A DNA stretch of 33,620 bases from Methanobrevibacter sp. (GTDB lineage Archaea; Methanobacteriota; Methanobacteria; Methanobacteriales; Methanobacteriaceae). Under the pieces are notes generated by a model. It saw only the letters and a program-made list of their open reading frames with translations, had not been told where the DNA came from and did not search any database. Where the stretch lies: positions 1 through 33,620 of the forward strand of contig JAFRFB010000037.1 in the NCBI GenBank assembly GCA_017434555.1, given 5' to 3'. Of the stretch, positions 15,813 through 24,631 are shown one piece after another. The translations under genes and the position numbers were made by a program. The first letter of the stretch is position 1. Every line of letters starts with the position of its first letter.

Positions 15813-16517
15813 TTAGTTAAAATATTCATCGACATTGATATAGTTTAAAACGATATTTCTTAAAAACTTATTTGCCAAAAATGCAAATATTAAGCCTAAA
15901 ATAGTAAATATAACAATTTCGTATCCGGAAAATATTTCGAAAGTGTATTTAAATCCGGCAGATATTTCCACAATCATATTGGCAAACAGTCCAAATAACA
16001 AAGCAATTATGATTCCGCATAGGCCTGAATTGAGAATGTCTTTGAAAAATGATGCAAAAAATCCGACACCTAAAAATATAGCTATTATTAATGCAATAGG
16101 GTAACCTAATGACCCTTGACCTGTCAATCCTATAATAAATGAAAGTATTACTCCAAGTACAAATGTAATTGCAAATCCTAAAATTGAGACTATTATTAGT
16201 TTTTTGTAGTTTATATTATTAATAATTCCGTTAAATGAATATTCGTCAACTTTAATCATTTTTCCACAATTGGAACAGAATATGGCTTCGTCATCATCTA
16301 GAGGTTCATTGCAGTGAGGACAATATTTTATATTGTCTTTAGTCTTTTCGATTTTATCTTCTTTTTCTATTTTTTCACCGCATTCAGAACAGAAAAGAGA
16401 ACCTACATCAACTTTAGCATTGCAACTAGGACAGGTAATTTCTTTTTCTAATTTTTCGCCACAGTTAGGACAAAAATTAGAATTCGATTCCTCTCCACAA
16501 TTCGGACATTTTACCAT
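15813..16517 (-). CDS. Triple zinc-ribbon protein with C-terminal membrane domain
   Basis: This 234-residue protein has three consecutive zinc ribbons, each with two CxxC knuckles: Cys 4/7/16/19, 29/32/43/46 and 66/69/81/84. A polar stretch and about four hydrophobic helices follow between 105 and 220. No enzyme motif is seen. Proteins of this build are common and uncharacterised in Methanobacteriales; the ribbons would face the cytoplasm and could bind protein or nucleic acid. It is divergent from the 16670 gene, sharing a 150-nt intergenic region, and the gene beyond that is another zinc-ribbon membrane protein, so the three may act in one envelope process (inference). Confidence 0.75.
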   Translation of the reverse strand: MVKCPNCGEESNSNFCPNCGEKLEKEITCPSCNAKVDVGSLFCSECGEKIEKEDKIEKTKDNIKYCPHCNEPLDDDEAIFCSNCGKMIKVDEYSFNGIINNINYKKLIIVSILGFAITFVLGVILSFIIGLTGQGSLGYPIALIIAIFLGVGFFASFFKDILNSGLCGIIIALLFGLFANMIVEISAGFKYTFEIFSGYEIVIFTILGLIFAFLANKFLRNIVLNYINVDEYFN

Positions 16518-16606
16518 TTTTACATTAACTCCTATTTATTAACATTATTTTGAAATTATTTATATTTTTTAATCAATTTAAAAGTTATTTAAGCCATTAA
16601 AAAAAT

Positions 16607-16661
16607 TTTATATAATATTAAGAATAAATATCTGTGTGTAAATTATATATAATTTAGGTGA
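16607..16661 (+). promoter_or_regulatory. Promoter and ribosome binding site of the 16670 gene
   Basis: TTTATATAAT (16607-16616), preceded by an A-rich element, predicts a start near 16637. GGTGA at 16657-16661 is 8 nt before ATG 16670, which decides that start over the upstream in-frame GTG at 16658 that lies within the SD itself. Confidence 0.55.
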
Positions 16662-16669
16662 TTTTTCTC

Positions 16670-17671
16670 ATGAAGTTTAATTCTCATGTTATATTTCTCA
16701 TAGCAATCGTTGGAATAATCACTGCGGGTGTTGTAGGTGCTACGATTTTAAACAACGGTTCTATGAAACAAGTAGACTTCGATGGTATTAAAGTTAATGT
16801 ACCTGCCGATACGGATTTTATAAAAACACAGGACGGTTATGCTGACACTAAATATGGCATTGCTATCAAAACTTTTCAAAACAATCAGTCTATGGTCAAT
16901 TATTTAAAAGGAATCACTGGAGTCAAGGTTGTTGCCCTTAAGAATCAGCCGCCTCAATCTTTGGCATTTGTACAGGGAGATAATACTAATATTTTAGTTA
17001 CAAATGGGGGTCAGGGTATTTCTATCGGGGCTAAAGATCAAGGTTTAGTCGCTGACATGTCAAATAGTGTTGTTTTCTCAAATCACCAAAAAAGTGCAAA
17101 ACCTAAAGTTAATGTACCGGTTATTGCTCAGCCTTCTCGTATGGAGATGGATGATGATTATTATTTAATAATGGGTATTTTAGCTCAAGTAAATACTTTA
17201 GAATTAAATGTAGCTAATTTCCAAACTAATATTACTCCTATGATTGAAGAATATAATGTCAATATTGACAACGGAACTATTAATCAATATACTGCTAATG
17301 AATTTATACCTTCTACATCTCAGGATGGAGGGAATACATCACTTTTCGATAATCCTCAAGCAAATAATGTTGTAAGTTCATTAAGTTCTGATTCTTCTAA
17401 TGGCGGTGCTGGAGGAAATTCCGCTTCATCAGGCAGTGCTCCTGTTAATTCAGTTTCACCTACTTCAGGAGATAGTGGTGGTCAAACACAAAACTTGACT
17501 AAAGAACAATTAAAAATTGAGATTGAAAAAGAACTTCCTTCCGGATATTCTGTTTCCGGTATTGATGATGAGGATGGTTATTATATAGTTTCAATTAAAG
17601 ATACACATGGTAAAATCAATAAATATATATACGATTATGAAGGCAATCTAGTTGAAAATAAAGATAATTAA
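16670..17671 (+). CDS. Membrane-anchored extracellular protein, unknown function
   Basis: This 333-residue protein has one N-terminal hydrophobic segment (about 7-28), either a signal peptide or an anchor, then an outside domain (DFDGIKVNVPADTDF and following), a Ser/Gly/Asn-rich linker (about 215-262), and a compact C-terminal domain (about 266-333) with a GYSVSGIDDEDGYYIVSIKD strand pattern that faintly recalls PepSY-like folds. I do not recognise the family with confidence. The next gene's ATG follows the stop codon directly, so it is cotranslated with the zinc-ribbon/pseudomurein-binding protein. That neighbour suggests a role at the cell wall. The start was chosen by the GGTGA site 8 nt upstream. 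Confidence 0.7.
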   Translation: MKFNSHVIFLIAIVGIITAGVVGATILNNGSMKQVDFDGIKVNVPADTDFIKTQDGYADTKYGIAIKTFQNNQSMVNYLKGITGVKVVALKNQPPQSLAFVQGDNTNILVTNGGQGISIGAKDQGLVADMSNSVVFSNHQKSAKPKVNVPVIAQPSRMEMDDDYYLIMGILAQVNTLELNVANFQTNITPMIEEYNVNIDNGTINQYTANEFIPSTSQDGGNTSLFDNPQANNVVSSLSSDSSNGGAGGNSASSGSAPVNSVSPTSGDSGGQTQNLTKEQLKIEIEKELPSGYSVSGIDDEDGYYIVSIKDTHGKINKYIYDYEGNLVENKDN

Positions 17672-17683
17672 ATGGGGGATTTC

Positions 17684-18412
17684 ATGTTTTGTCCTAAGTG
17701 TGGAAAAGAGATAAATGACGGTTCAAAATTCTGTAAACATTGTGGAAATAAAATAAAGCCAAAAGCTCCTGAACAAGCTGCTCAAACTAATACTCCTACT
17801 CAAACATCAAGTAATGATGATAGGAATAAAAAGATTATTATTGGAGTTTTAGTTGCGGCAATTGTAATTTTAGCTATTGTTTTTGTTGCTTTGGGAACAG
17901 GCGTATTTGATAATCATTCACAGCCGGCTAATGCAGGTAATCAAGTACAACAATCAAGTTCGAGTTCAAGTTCAAAAGCTGTTTCACTAAATAGTTTCCC
18001 TGTTAGTGAAGCTCCTGCATTAGCTCAGGCTATTAAAAGTTCTGGAGGAAACTTCCCTGTTCAATTCCAGTCACTTTCATTATCAAAGGCCCAATGTTTG
18101 TATATTTTAAGTAAATCTATTAGTCAGATTGGTGGCGGGCATCCTGATGCGACAATATCTGTAGGAGATCCTTCATATGCTCCTAATCCTAGTGGAAGTG
18201 ACAGTTCTCAGACAATTGCACGTCAAAATTATGTAGATATGTCAAACAGATTCTCATCATGGATTGAAAGTAATGGTTTTGTTCCAAATTATGTTGGAAT
18301 TTATACAAGCGGTGTTTCTGATATTTCTCCATCAAGAATGTTGGATATTTGTGTAAGTATCTTAATAGATTATGGAAACACCCACAATCTACCGGCATCT
18401 GTAAATGTTTAA
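17684..18412 (+). CDS. Zinc-ribbon / TM / pseudomurein-binding-repeat protein
   Basis: This 242-residue protein has an N-terminal zinc ribbon (Cys 3/6/17/20), a polar linker, one TM helix (about 51-71), a Ser-rich stretch (90-98) and two pseudomurein-binding-like repeats (about 105-160 and 182-242). The second is the clearer: FVPNYVGIYTSGV, then SRMLDICVSILI and NTHNLPASVNV, matching the P-yV...l...i...N..lP..v.v pattern. The topology puts zinc ribbon inside and wall-binding repeats outside. Start 17684 is preferred because GGGGGA lies just before it; the ATG at 17672 sits on that SD and would add four residues. It follows the 16670 gene directly and ends in a strong terminator. Role unknown; it may tether or sense the wall. 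Confidence 0.78.
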   Translation: MFCPKCGKEINDGSKFCKHCGNKIKPKAPEQAAQTNTPTQTSSNDDRNKKIIIGVLVAAIVILAIVFVALGTGVFDNHSQPANAGNQVQQSSSSSSSKAVSLNSFPVSEAPALAQAIKSSGGNFPVQFQSLSLSKAQCLYILSKSISQIGGGHPDATISVGDPSYAPNPSGSDSSQTIARQNYVDMSNRFSSWIESNGFVPNYVGIYTSGVSDISPSRMLDICVSILIDYGNTHNLPASVNV

Positions 18413-18443
18413 GTGATTCAATATCACTTATTTTTCTTTTTTT
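18411..18443 (+). terminator. Hairpin at stop codon of the pseudomurein-binding gene
   Basis: AAGTGAT (18411-18417) and ATCACTT (18423-18429) form a 7-bp stem with a 5-nt loop, beginning in the stop codon (18410-18412). A T-rich tract runs from 18430 to 18443. Convergent hisD lies just downstream. Confidence 0.65.
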
Positions 18444-18481
18444 AAATTATGGTAAATGGTATATTATCTAAAAATTAAAAA

Positions 18482-18500
18482 AGATAGATATTATCTATCT
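18482..18500 (-). terminator. Inverted repeat at hisD stop codon
   Basis: AGATAGATA (18482-18490) and TATCTATCT (18492-18500) are a perfect inverted repeat overlapping the hisD stop (18491-18493). On the minus strand it is followed by TTTTTTAATTTTTAGA, a typical T tract. Confidence 0.6.
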
Positions 18501-19765
18501 AATCTTCTTTTAAATGAATCTGAATGAGCAAAGAATCCTTCATATTCAGCTATTGGAACTGAGGTCTTTGACAGTTCAGTTAATCCTTCTTTTGTAATTC
18601 TTTGAACAGTAGGCTTTTTAATAAACGCTTCAGTTGAAAGGCCTGAATACATTTTCGCCCCACCGCCTGTTGGCAATACGTGGTTTGTTCCGGATCCATA
18701 ATCTCCTGCTGCTACTGGGGAGTAAGGTCCTAAAAATATTGAACCTGCATTTTTCACATGACTGAGTGTTTTATCATCGTCTTTTGTGGATATGATTAAA
18801 TGTTCTGGAGCATATTCGTTTGTAACGTAAATTGCTTCTTCAAATGTGGCAGTGATAATAATTTTTCCGCTTTTTGACAATGATTCTTCAATTATTTCAC
18901 GTCTAGGGGCGATTTCTGTTAACTCTTTTACAATTTCATCAGTTTTTTGGGCTAAATTTTCATCATCAGTTACTAAAAAACATGATGCATTAGGGTCGTG
19001 TTCTGCTTGAGCTAAAATATCGGTTGCTAAAAATTCAGGGTCTGCACTTTCATCAGCCAGTATTAATACTTCTGAAGGTCCTGCCGGAAACTCAATGTCA
19101 ACCTGTCCGTAAACTAGTTTTTTAGCTGCAGTCACGAAAATATTGCCGGGACCGACTATTTTTTCAACTTTAGGTATTGATTTGGTTCCGTAAGCTAAAG
19201 CTCCGATTGCCTGTGCTCCACCTACTTTGTAGATTTCATCAGCACCTGCAATATCTGCTGCTACCAATATTGCATCTAAAATCTTTCCATCTTTTTGTGG
19301 AGGAGTAACGCATACTACCTTTTCAACTCCAGCAATTTTGGCCGGAATAACGGTCATTAATATTGAAGATGGATAAGCCGCTCTTCCGCCGGGAATATAA
19401 CATCCTGCCGAGTTAATTGCCCTTACAATTTGACCGGCAGTAATTCCAGGGTTAACTTCCATTTCCCATTCTTGAGGGATTTGTTTTTTGTGAAATTTTT
19501 CGATATTTGCTGCTGCTTGCTTTAAAGCTGTTAATAATGAATCATCTAATGTATCATAGGCTTCTTTAATCTCATCTTCTGTAACTTTTAAGTTATCTAC
19601 TAAAACGCCATCAAATTTTTCAGTATAGGATTTTACAGCATCATCGCCCTTGTCCTTTACATTATTTAAGATTTCAGATACAGTATCTAAAACATTGTTT
19701 ACGTCCTGTTCTGATCTTTTAATAGTTTCTCTCAAGTCAATTTCTGAGTATTTTAATATCTCCAT
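18491..19765 (-). CDS. hisD: Histidinol dehydrogenase
   Basis: This enzyme catalyses the last two oxidations of histidine synthesis, L-histidinol to L-histidine, with NAD+ and Zn2+. At 424 residues it has the normal length. Signatures include [21 protein letters not shown], and the catalytic Glu-His pair in EYAPEHLII, followed by the C-terminal [15 protein letters not shown]. The ATG is 7 nt after the ilvD stop, with AAGGTAGTG overlapping the end of ilvD as ribosome binding site, so ilvD and hisD form an operon. Other his genes are not in the window. The stop codon is embedded in a terminator hairpin. Confidence 0.97.
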   Translation of the reverse strand: MEILKYSEIDLRETIKRSEQDVNNVLDTVSEILNNVKDKGDDAVKSYTEKFDGVLVDNLKVTEDEIKEAYDTLDDSLLTALKQAAANIEKFHKKQIPQEWEMEVNPGITAGQIVRAINSAGCYIPGGRAAYPSSILMTVIPAKIAGVEKVVCVTPPQKDGKILDAILVAADIAGADEIYKVGGAQAIGALAYGTKSIPKVEKIVGPGNIFVTAAKKLVYGQVDIEFPAGPSEVLILADESADPEFLATDILAQAEHDPNASCFLVTDDENLAQKTDEIVKELTEIAPRREIIEESLSKSGKIIITATFEEAIYVTNEYAPEHLIISTKDDDKTLSHVKNAGSIFLGPYSPVAAGDYGSGTNHVLPTGGGAKMYSGLSTEAFIKKPTVQRITKEGLTELSKTSVPIAEYEGFFAHSDSFKRRLDR

Positions 19766-19772
19766 CGTAACA

Positions 19773-21422
19773 CTACCTTAAAATAGCACCACTGTCTGCA
19801 GATTGTACTAATTTTTGATAAATGCTTAACCATCCATCAACATCACTTTCCGGATGTTTTACATTTTCTAATCTGCTGGCTATTTCTTCATCTGTTAGCT
19901 CTACATTAATGGATCTGTTTTCAATATCAATTTCAATTATATCTCCGTTTTGAACTGCTGCAATAGGTCCTGATGACATTGCTTCAGGTGAAACATGCCC
20001 TATGCATGGTCCACGTGTTCCTCCTGAAAATCTTCCGTCGGTAATAAGGCCAACATCTTTAATGCCCATTCCTGCAAGTGCTGATGTTGCATTTAACATT
20101 TCTCTCATTCCAGGACCACCTTTTGGACCTTCATAGATAATAACAACAATATCTCTTTCTTCGATTTCATGATTAAATATTGCATTTGTCACTTCCTCTT
20201 CTGAGTGGAATACTTTTGCTGGTCCTTTAAGATGCATTAAATCCTCTGCTACAGCTCCTTTTTTAACTACACTACCATTTGGTGCAATATTACCTTTTAA
20301 TATAGCTATTCCACCATCTTCATGGTAAGGATTATCTAATGTGCGAATAACTTCAGTATTTTTATTTTCCACATTTTCAAGATTCTCTTTCAATGTTTTA
20401 CCGGTTACAGTTAATGGAGTCGTGTTAATTTTGTCTCCTAAAGTTTTTAAAACGGCAGGGATTCCTCCGGCTAAATGTAAATCCATCATGGTATCTTCAC
20501 CGGCAGGTGAAATTAATGTGATGTGGGGAACTTCACGGCTGATTTTATCAAATAATTCCAAATCCACGTCCACGTCATCAATTTCACTGGCAATGGCTGG
20601 AATGTGGAGTGCAGTATTTGAAGAACCGCCTAAGGCCATATCAATTGTAATTGCATTATTAAATGCTTCCTGTGTTAAAATATCGGATGGTTTAATGTCA
20701 TTTTTGACAAGTTCAATAATTTGTTTTCCAGATTCATAAGCCATATTATTGTTTTCTTCAGTATCAGCGTGGGTTGTTGCACATAAAGGAAGGGATAAAC
20801 CGAATGTTTCTGTAATACATGCCATTGTATTAGCTGTAAATAGTCCGGAACAGCTTCCTGGACCTGGACAGGCACATTTTTCCATTTCATAAACTTCCTC
20901 TTCTGTGATTTTTCCTGCAGAATGTTCACCTACAGCTTCAAAAACAGTAATTAAATCAGCATTTTTACCTTTATAATTACCTGCAGCCATAGGGCCTCCT
21001 GTAACAACAATACTTGGAACATCTACACGGCAGGCACCCATAATCATTCCAGGAACAACTTTGTCACAGCTTGGAATCAATACCAATCCGTCAAATGCAT
21101 GTCCTTTTGTCATACTTTCAACTGTAGCAGCTATTATTTCTCTTGAAGGAAGGGAATATTTCATTCCTTCGTGATTCATACTGATTCCATCACATATTGC
21201 CATTGTATCAAATTCGAATGGAATACCGCCTGCAGCTATAATACCTTCTTTTACAAATTCAACAAGGTCTTTAAGGTGGATGTGTCCGGGAACGATGTCT
21301 GTAAAACTGTTTGCTATTCCAATGAACGGTTTTTTAAAATCATCGTCCTCAAGACCACAAGCTCTTAAAAGGGACCTGTGAGGTGCTCTTTGAATTCCTT
21401 TTTTAATATTATCACTTATCAT
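19773..21422 (-). CDS. ilvD: Dihydroxy-acid dehydratase
   Basis: This Fe-S dehydratase (549 residues) makes 2-oxoisovalerate and 2-oxo-3-methylvalerate in valine/isoleucine synthesis. It has [19 protein letters not shown], the cluster-ligand segments SCDKVVPGM and [18 protein letters not shown], and the C-terminal [19 protein letters not shown] substrate site. Length and motifs are complete. It is the first gene of ilvD-hisD. Its AT-rich upstream region is shared with the divergent TMEM175-like gene, and the two TATA-like boxes overlap around 21458-21475. An oxygen-sensitive cluster is expected for this family and suits a strict anaerobe. Confidence 0.97.
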   Translation of the reverse strand: MISDNIKKGIQRAPHRSLLRACGLEDDDFKKPFIGIANSFTDIVPGHIHLKDLVEFVKEGIIAAGGIPFEFDTMAICDGISMNHEGMKYSLPSREIIAATVESMTKGHAFDGLVLIPSCDKVVPGMIMGACRVDVPSIVVTGGPMAAGNYKGKNADLITVFEAVGEHSAGKITEEEVYEMEKCACPGPGSCSGLFTANTMACITETFGLSLPLCATTHADTEENNNMAYESGKQIIELVKNDIKPSDILTQEAFNNAITIDMALGGSSNTALHIPAIASEIDDVDVDLELFDKISREVPHITLISPAGEDTMMDLHLAGGIPAVLKTLGDKINTTPLTVTGKTLKENLENVENKNTEVIRTLDNPYHEDGGIAILKGNIAPNGSVVKKGAVAEDLMHLKGPAKVFHSEEEVTNAIFNHEIEERDIVVIIYEGPKGGPGMREMLNATSALAGMGIKDVGLITDGRFSGGTRGPCIGHVSPEAMSSGPIAAVQNGDIIEIDIENRSINVELTDEEIASRLENVKHPESDVDGWLSIYQKLVQSADSGAILR

Positions 21423-21457
21423 TTAATCGCCTACTAGGTTATAGTTATGTTTTTCAA

Positions 21458-21475
21458 TGTTAATATATTTAAGTT
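21458..21475. promoter_or_regulatory. Shared AT box between divergent ilvD and TMEM175-like genes
   Basis: The stretch TTAATATATTTAAG reads as a TATA-like element on both strands. It lies about 36-53 nt from the ilvD ATG (21422) and about 43-60 nt from the ATG at 21518, so the two genes probably compete for or share the region. Confidence 0.4.
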
Positions 21476-21517
21476 GAAAAATTCATATACTATATCAATA
21501 GGATATTTGGTGTTTAA

Positions 21518-22366
21518 ATGGCCAATGATGACATTGAAAAATATGAAGAATTATTGAATTTAAAAAATCAAATCGATTCACAAATTGAAGACATTAAAAA
21601 TAACAGTGATGAGAAAACCCTTGCAAAAATGAAAAAAATACATAATCATTTAGAAAAAAAGGGTAAATTTTCTTCAAATAATGATATTGATGAAGATTTA
21701 AAAAGTCTTCATAAGATTAATAAGCATTTAAGCACTTACCAACGTTTTAAAAATGCATTTTCTCAGGATGTTGACATTGATCCCGGAAGGTTGCTGGGTC
21801 TGACTGACGGTATTTTTGGTATGGTCATGACACTGCTTATTTTTGGAATGGCTTTACCTGAAATTGAATTATTAACCGTAGGAGATTTTTCGGCTTTTCT
21901 TCAATCTATGCTTCCTACATTTGGTGTCACTTTAGTCAGTTTTATATTGCTTGCTTGCTTTTGGATTTATCACCATGAATTCATTAAGGTTAAATCACTC
22001 AATTTTCCTTATTTGTGGATAAACGTTTTCTTTTTAGCGGCAATTTCATTCGTTCCATTCACAACAACAATGATTGGTTCATATTCACATTTTTTCCTGG
22101 CAGAAGTATTATTCGGTTTAAATATATTCTTGACATTGCTGTTTTTCATATTGATGTTCTGGTATGCAGAGCGCAAGGGATTTCTTGAAAGAAAGATTTC
22201 AGATGCTGAGAAAAAATATACTTACCATACTTTTTTCATGATAATGGGCTTGACTGTAGTTGTCAATCTCTTGGATTTTCACGTTTCAGGCAATTTCATT
22301 TATTTATTCTTTTTAGTCCCTATTATTTCTACAATACGTGATATAAGATTTAAAATGAAAACATAA
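21518..22366 (+). CDS. TMEM175-family (DUF1211) potassium channel-like protein
   Basis: This 282-residue protein has a charged, probably coiled-coil N-terminal region (1-80) followed by six hydrophobic helices. The first carries RLLGLTDGIFGMVMTLLIFG (91-110), matching the RxxxFSDG-like filter motif of TMEM175, and helices 3-4 show the family pattern FWIYHHEF and LWINVFFLAAISFVPFTT. Prokaryotic TMEM175 proteins are tetrameric K+-permeable channels. Here Leu and Thr replace the usual Phe and Ser of FSDG, so selectivity may differ. The long N-terminal helical extension is not part of the core family. It is monocistronic and divergent from ilvD. Confidence 0.83.
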   Translation: MANDDIEKYEELLNLKNQIDSQIEDIKNNSDEKTLAKMKKIHNHLEKKGKFSSNNDIDEDLKSLHKINKHLSTYQRFKNAFSQDVDIDPGRLLGLTDGIFGMVMTLLIFGMALPEIELLTVGDFSAFLQSMLPTFGVTLVSFILLACFWIYHHEFIKVKSLNFPYLWINVFFLAAISFVPFTTTMIGSYSHFFLAEVLFGLNIFLTLLFFILMFWYAERKGFLERKISDAEKKYTYHTFFMIMGLTVVVNLLDFHVSGNFIYLFFLVPIISTIRDIRFKMKT

Positions 22367-22370
22367 CATT

Positions 22371-22412
22371 TAATATATATAAATAATAAATATTTTATTT
22401 TATTAGAGGGGA
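22371..22412 (+). promoter_or_regulatory. argF promoter and ribosome binding site
   Basis: TAATATATATAAA (22371-22383) is a strong TATA box beginning 5 nt after the TMEM175-like stop; the predicted start is near 22403. GAGGGGAT (22406-22413) gives a good SD before ATG 22418, leaving a very short leader. Confidence 0.5.
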
Positions 22413-22417
22413 TTTTA

Positions 22418-23326
22418 ATGGATAGTTTATTATCTATTTGTGATATTAAAGAGGATGTTTTAAATATTATTGATTTGGTTTGTGATATAAAAGCAGGTAA
22501 AAAGGAAGAAAAACCGCTTGAAGGTAAAACCTTAGCGATGATTTTTCAAAAGTCTTCAACCAGAACCAGAGTATCATTTGACGTTGGAATGTATCAGTTA
22601 GGTGGAAGAGCAATATTTTTATCATCCAATGATTTACAGATGGGTAGGGGAGAACCCATTTCAGATACTGCCCGTGTTTTAAGTCGTTTCGTTGATGGAA
22701 TAATGATTAGGGCCATAGAACATGATGATGTTATAGAATTAGCAAAATATTCTGATGTGCCTGTTATAAGCGGATTAACCAATCTTGAGCATCCTTGTCA
22801 AGTGTTAGCTGATGTATTAACTATTAAAGAACACTTCGGGTCCTTTGAAAATAAAAAAATATGTTTCGCCGGTGACGGAAACAATGTATGTAATTCCCTT
22901 TTATTAATTGCTCCTCTTTTAGGTATGGATATGTCTGTAGCATGTCCTAAAGGTTATGAACCTAATGAAGACATCCTCAAAATCGCTCAGGAATATGCAA
23001 AAGAAAACAATACAGAAATTGTTATTTCAGATAATCTTAATGTTGCCTTAGATAATGTTGATGTTGTCTATACAGATGTTTGGGTAAGTATGGGTGATGA
23101 AGCTGAAAAAGCACAAAGAGAAATAGATTTGGCACCTTTCCAGGTTAATCAGGAATTGATGAATCTTGCTAATGATGGAGCTATATTCATGCACTGTTTA
23201 CCTGCAGTTAGAGGTCAGGAAGTTTCAGCTGAAGTAATTGACGGACCACAATCTGTAATTTATGATCAAGCGGAAAACAGGCTTCATGCACAAAAAGCTG
23301 TTTTATATTATTATTTAAAGGATTAA
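22418..23326 (+). CDS. argF: Ornithine carbamoyltransferase
   Basis: This cytosolic enzyme makes citrulline from ornithine and carbamoyl phosphate in arginine synthesis. The 302 residues carry the carbamoyl-phosphate loop SSTRTR (46-51), HPCQ (125-128), the ornithine loop SMG (224-226) and catalytic HCLP (259-262). SMG rather than other variants supports ornithine, not acetylornithine, as substrate. It has its own promoter. Its stop codon overlaps by a few bases the stop of the convergent zinc-ribbon gene. Confidence 0.97.
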   Translation: MDSLLSICDIKEDVLNIIDLVCDIKAGKKEEKPLEGKTLAMIFQKSSTRTRVSFDVGMYQLGGRAIFLSSNDLQMGRGEPISDTARVLSRFVDGIMIRAIEHDDVIELAKYSDVPVISGLTNLEHPCQVLADVLTIKEHFGSFENKKICFAGDGNNVCNSLLLIAPLLGMDMSVACPKGYEPNEDILKIAQEYAKENNTEIVISDNLNVALDNVDVVYTDVWVSMGDEAEKAQREIDLAPFQVNQELMNLANDGAIFMHCLPAVRGQEVSAEVIDGPQSVIYDQAENRLHAQKAVLYYYLKD

Positions 23327-23601
23327 TGTCCGAAAATTGCGAATATTATAAATAAAAATACTAAACAGATACAGCAAGCCCACAATTTGCTGTCATCATC
23401 TTTTTTTGTATTTGTTGTTGATGAATTTCTATTGACAGTAGTTCTTCTAATAGGACCAGTATTATCTTCAACTGTAACTTTTTTAGCAGTTGTTTTAGTT
23501 TTTTCAGGTTCAGGTTCTTCATACACTAAGTTAACACCGCATTTTCTACAGAATTTACTTCCTTGGGGGTTTTCTTCACCACATTCCGGACAAATTATCA
23601 T
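23323..23601 (-). CDS. Small zinc-ribbon protein with C-terminal TM anchor
   Basis: The 92-residue protein has one zinc ribbon (Cys 4/7/18/21), a polar Thr/Lys/Asn linker and a C-terminal hydrophobic helix (about 72-90) that would tail-anchor it with the ribbon in the cytoplasm. It starts within a 4-nt overlap of the DUF2085 gene's stop, so the pair is translationally coupled. It also overlaps the end of convergent argF by a few bases. The function is unknown. It is the third zinc-ribbon membrane protein in the window. Confidence 0.72.
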   Translation of the reverse strand: MIICPECGEENPQGSKFCRKCGVNLVYEEPEPEKTKTTAKKVTVEDNTGPIRRTTVNRNSSTTNTKKDDDSKLWACCICLVFLFIIFAIFGH

Positions 23602-23942
23602 AAATACGCACCTACAATATTAAAAAAAATTCTAATAGCTATTTTCATAAAAATTATTAGGCCTACACCGCCAATAACTCCACTAACAAATCTTAGATTA
23701 TTATTGCTTTCTCTTAAACCTAAAAATTGGGTAAATCCATCAATGGCTGTAGGTATCATCAGGATTATTGATATTATTAATAGATTTAGGGAATAATTAA
23801 TGGGAAAGAAGTAATTATAGATTAAAAATATAATTAATCCAGTATAAAAGCCAGTACACCTAGCACAGACTGGAAACTGGTGATTTTTGTAATGAAAACT
23901 TCTTTCAGGCATCCTATGGCATAATAGTTTTGAATATTTCAT
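23598..23942 (-). CDS. DUF2085-family membrane protein
   Basis: The 114 residues begin with the DUF2085 signature LLCHRMPERSF, followed by FPVCARCTGFYTG, giving Cys8/His9 and Cys26/Cys29 as likely metal ligands. Three to four hydrophobic helices follow. The family is uncharacterised. Its stop overlaps the start of the zinc-ribbon gene by 4 nt, suggesting a functional pair. The upstream gene at 24012 is divergent. Confidence 0.8.
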   Translation of the reverse strand: MKYSKLLCHRMPERSFHYKNHQFPVCARCTGFYTGLIIFLIYNYFFPINYSLNLLIISIILMIPTAIDGFTQFLGLRESNNNLRFVSGVIGGVGLIIFMKIAIRIFFNIVGAYL

Positions 23943-24011
23943 AATAATCCAAGTTAATTAATTGTGTTTAAATTATTTAGTTTCAAAGTATATTAAGTTT
24001 TTTGAATAAAT

Positions 24012-24521
24012 ATGTTAATGGGTGATAACATTAAAAATCAAGAACATTTGCCGTTATATGGTGTCGGCCCGTATTTAGTCGCTCCAATGATTATAGTTTC
24101 AGTTTTGGGATTGATTCTCTCTTATTATAATTTAATCCCAGTTTACAAATTTGATTCATTATACTGGCTTTTCATAGGTTTGGCCGTTGTACTTATATTG
24201 GATGGAGCTTTCCTATGGCTTGCTGCAGTTAAATTATCAAATATCACTGATAAAATAGAAAATAATCAATTGATTACAGACGGTGTCTATGCATTAGTTC
24301 GCCATCCAATATATTCAGCATGGCTTCAGTTGGCCACAGCTTTAATATTGCTTTCTCAAAACGTCTACTTGCTGATATTGCCGGTAATATTTTGGGCTCT
24401 ATTGTCATTGGCCATGAAAAAAACCGAAGAAAAATGGCTATTGGATAAGTTTGGTAATGAGTATGTAACTATTGTAAGGCCACTAACAGGTTCATTCCTT
24501 TCAGAAAATCCATTTAATTAA
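24012..24521 (+). CDS. Isoprenylcysteine carboxyl methyltransferase-like membrane protein
   Basis: This 169-residue protein has about four TM helices and the ICMT/PEMT signature GVYALVRHPIYSAWL (about 93-107), followed near the C-terminus by EEKWLLDKFGNEYVTIV, which forms the S-adenosylmethionine site. The family methylates small or lipid-linked substrates at the membrane; the substrate here is unknown. Start choice is uncertain: ATGs at 24012 and 24018 both lack a clear SD, while a GGTGAT lies just inside the frame. Either a leaderless mRNA or a later non-ATG start would explain this. It stands alone, divergent from DUF2085. Confidence 0.78.
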   Translation: MLMGDNIKNQEHLPLYGVGPYLVAPMIIVSVLGLILSYYNLIPVYKFDSLYWLFIGLAVVLILDGAFLWLAAVKLSNITDKIENNQLITDGVYALVRHPIYSAWLQLATALILLSQNVYLLILPVIFWALLSLAMKKTEEKWLLDKFGNEYVTIVRPLTGSFLSENPFN

Positions 24522-24570
24522 TTTTTAGGATAAATTGAAAGGAATTCTTTTTTTTCTAATAATAAGATAA

Positions 24571-24623
24571 TTATATATATTCATCAATACAAAAATCATT
24601 TCATAATAAAAGATTTATAAAGG
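24571..24623 (+). promoter_or_regulatory. ilvB promoter and ribosome binding site
   Basis: TTATATATAT (24571-24580) is the TATA box, with a start expected near 24602. AAAGG at 24619-24623 lies 8 nt before ATG 24632. No attenuator-like structure is seen in the short leader. Confidence 0.5.
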
Positions 24624-24631
24624 TTTTAGAA

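Noticed and set aside
20341-20739. 132-codon plus-strand frame opposite ilvD
   Set aside because: Antisense shadow of ilvD without ribosome binding site or protein-like features.
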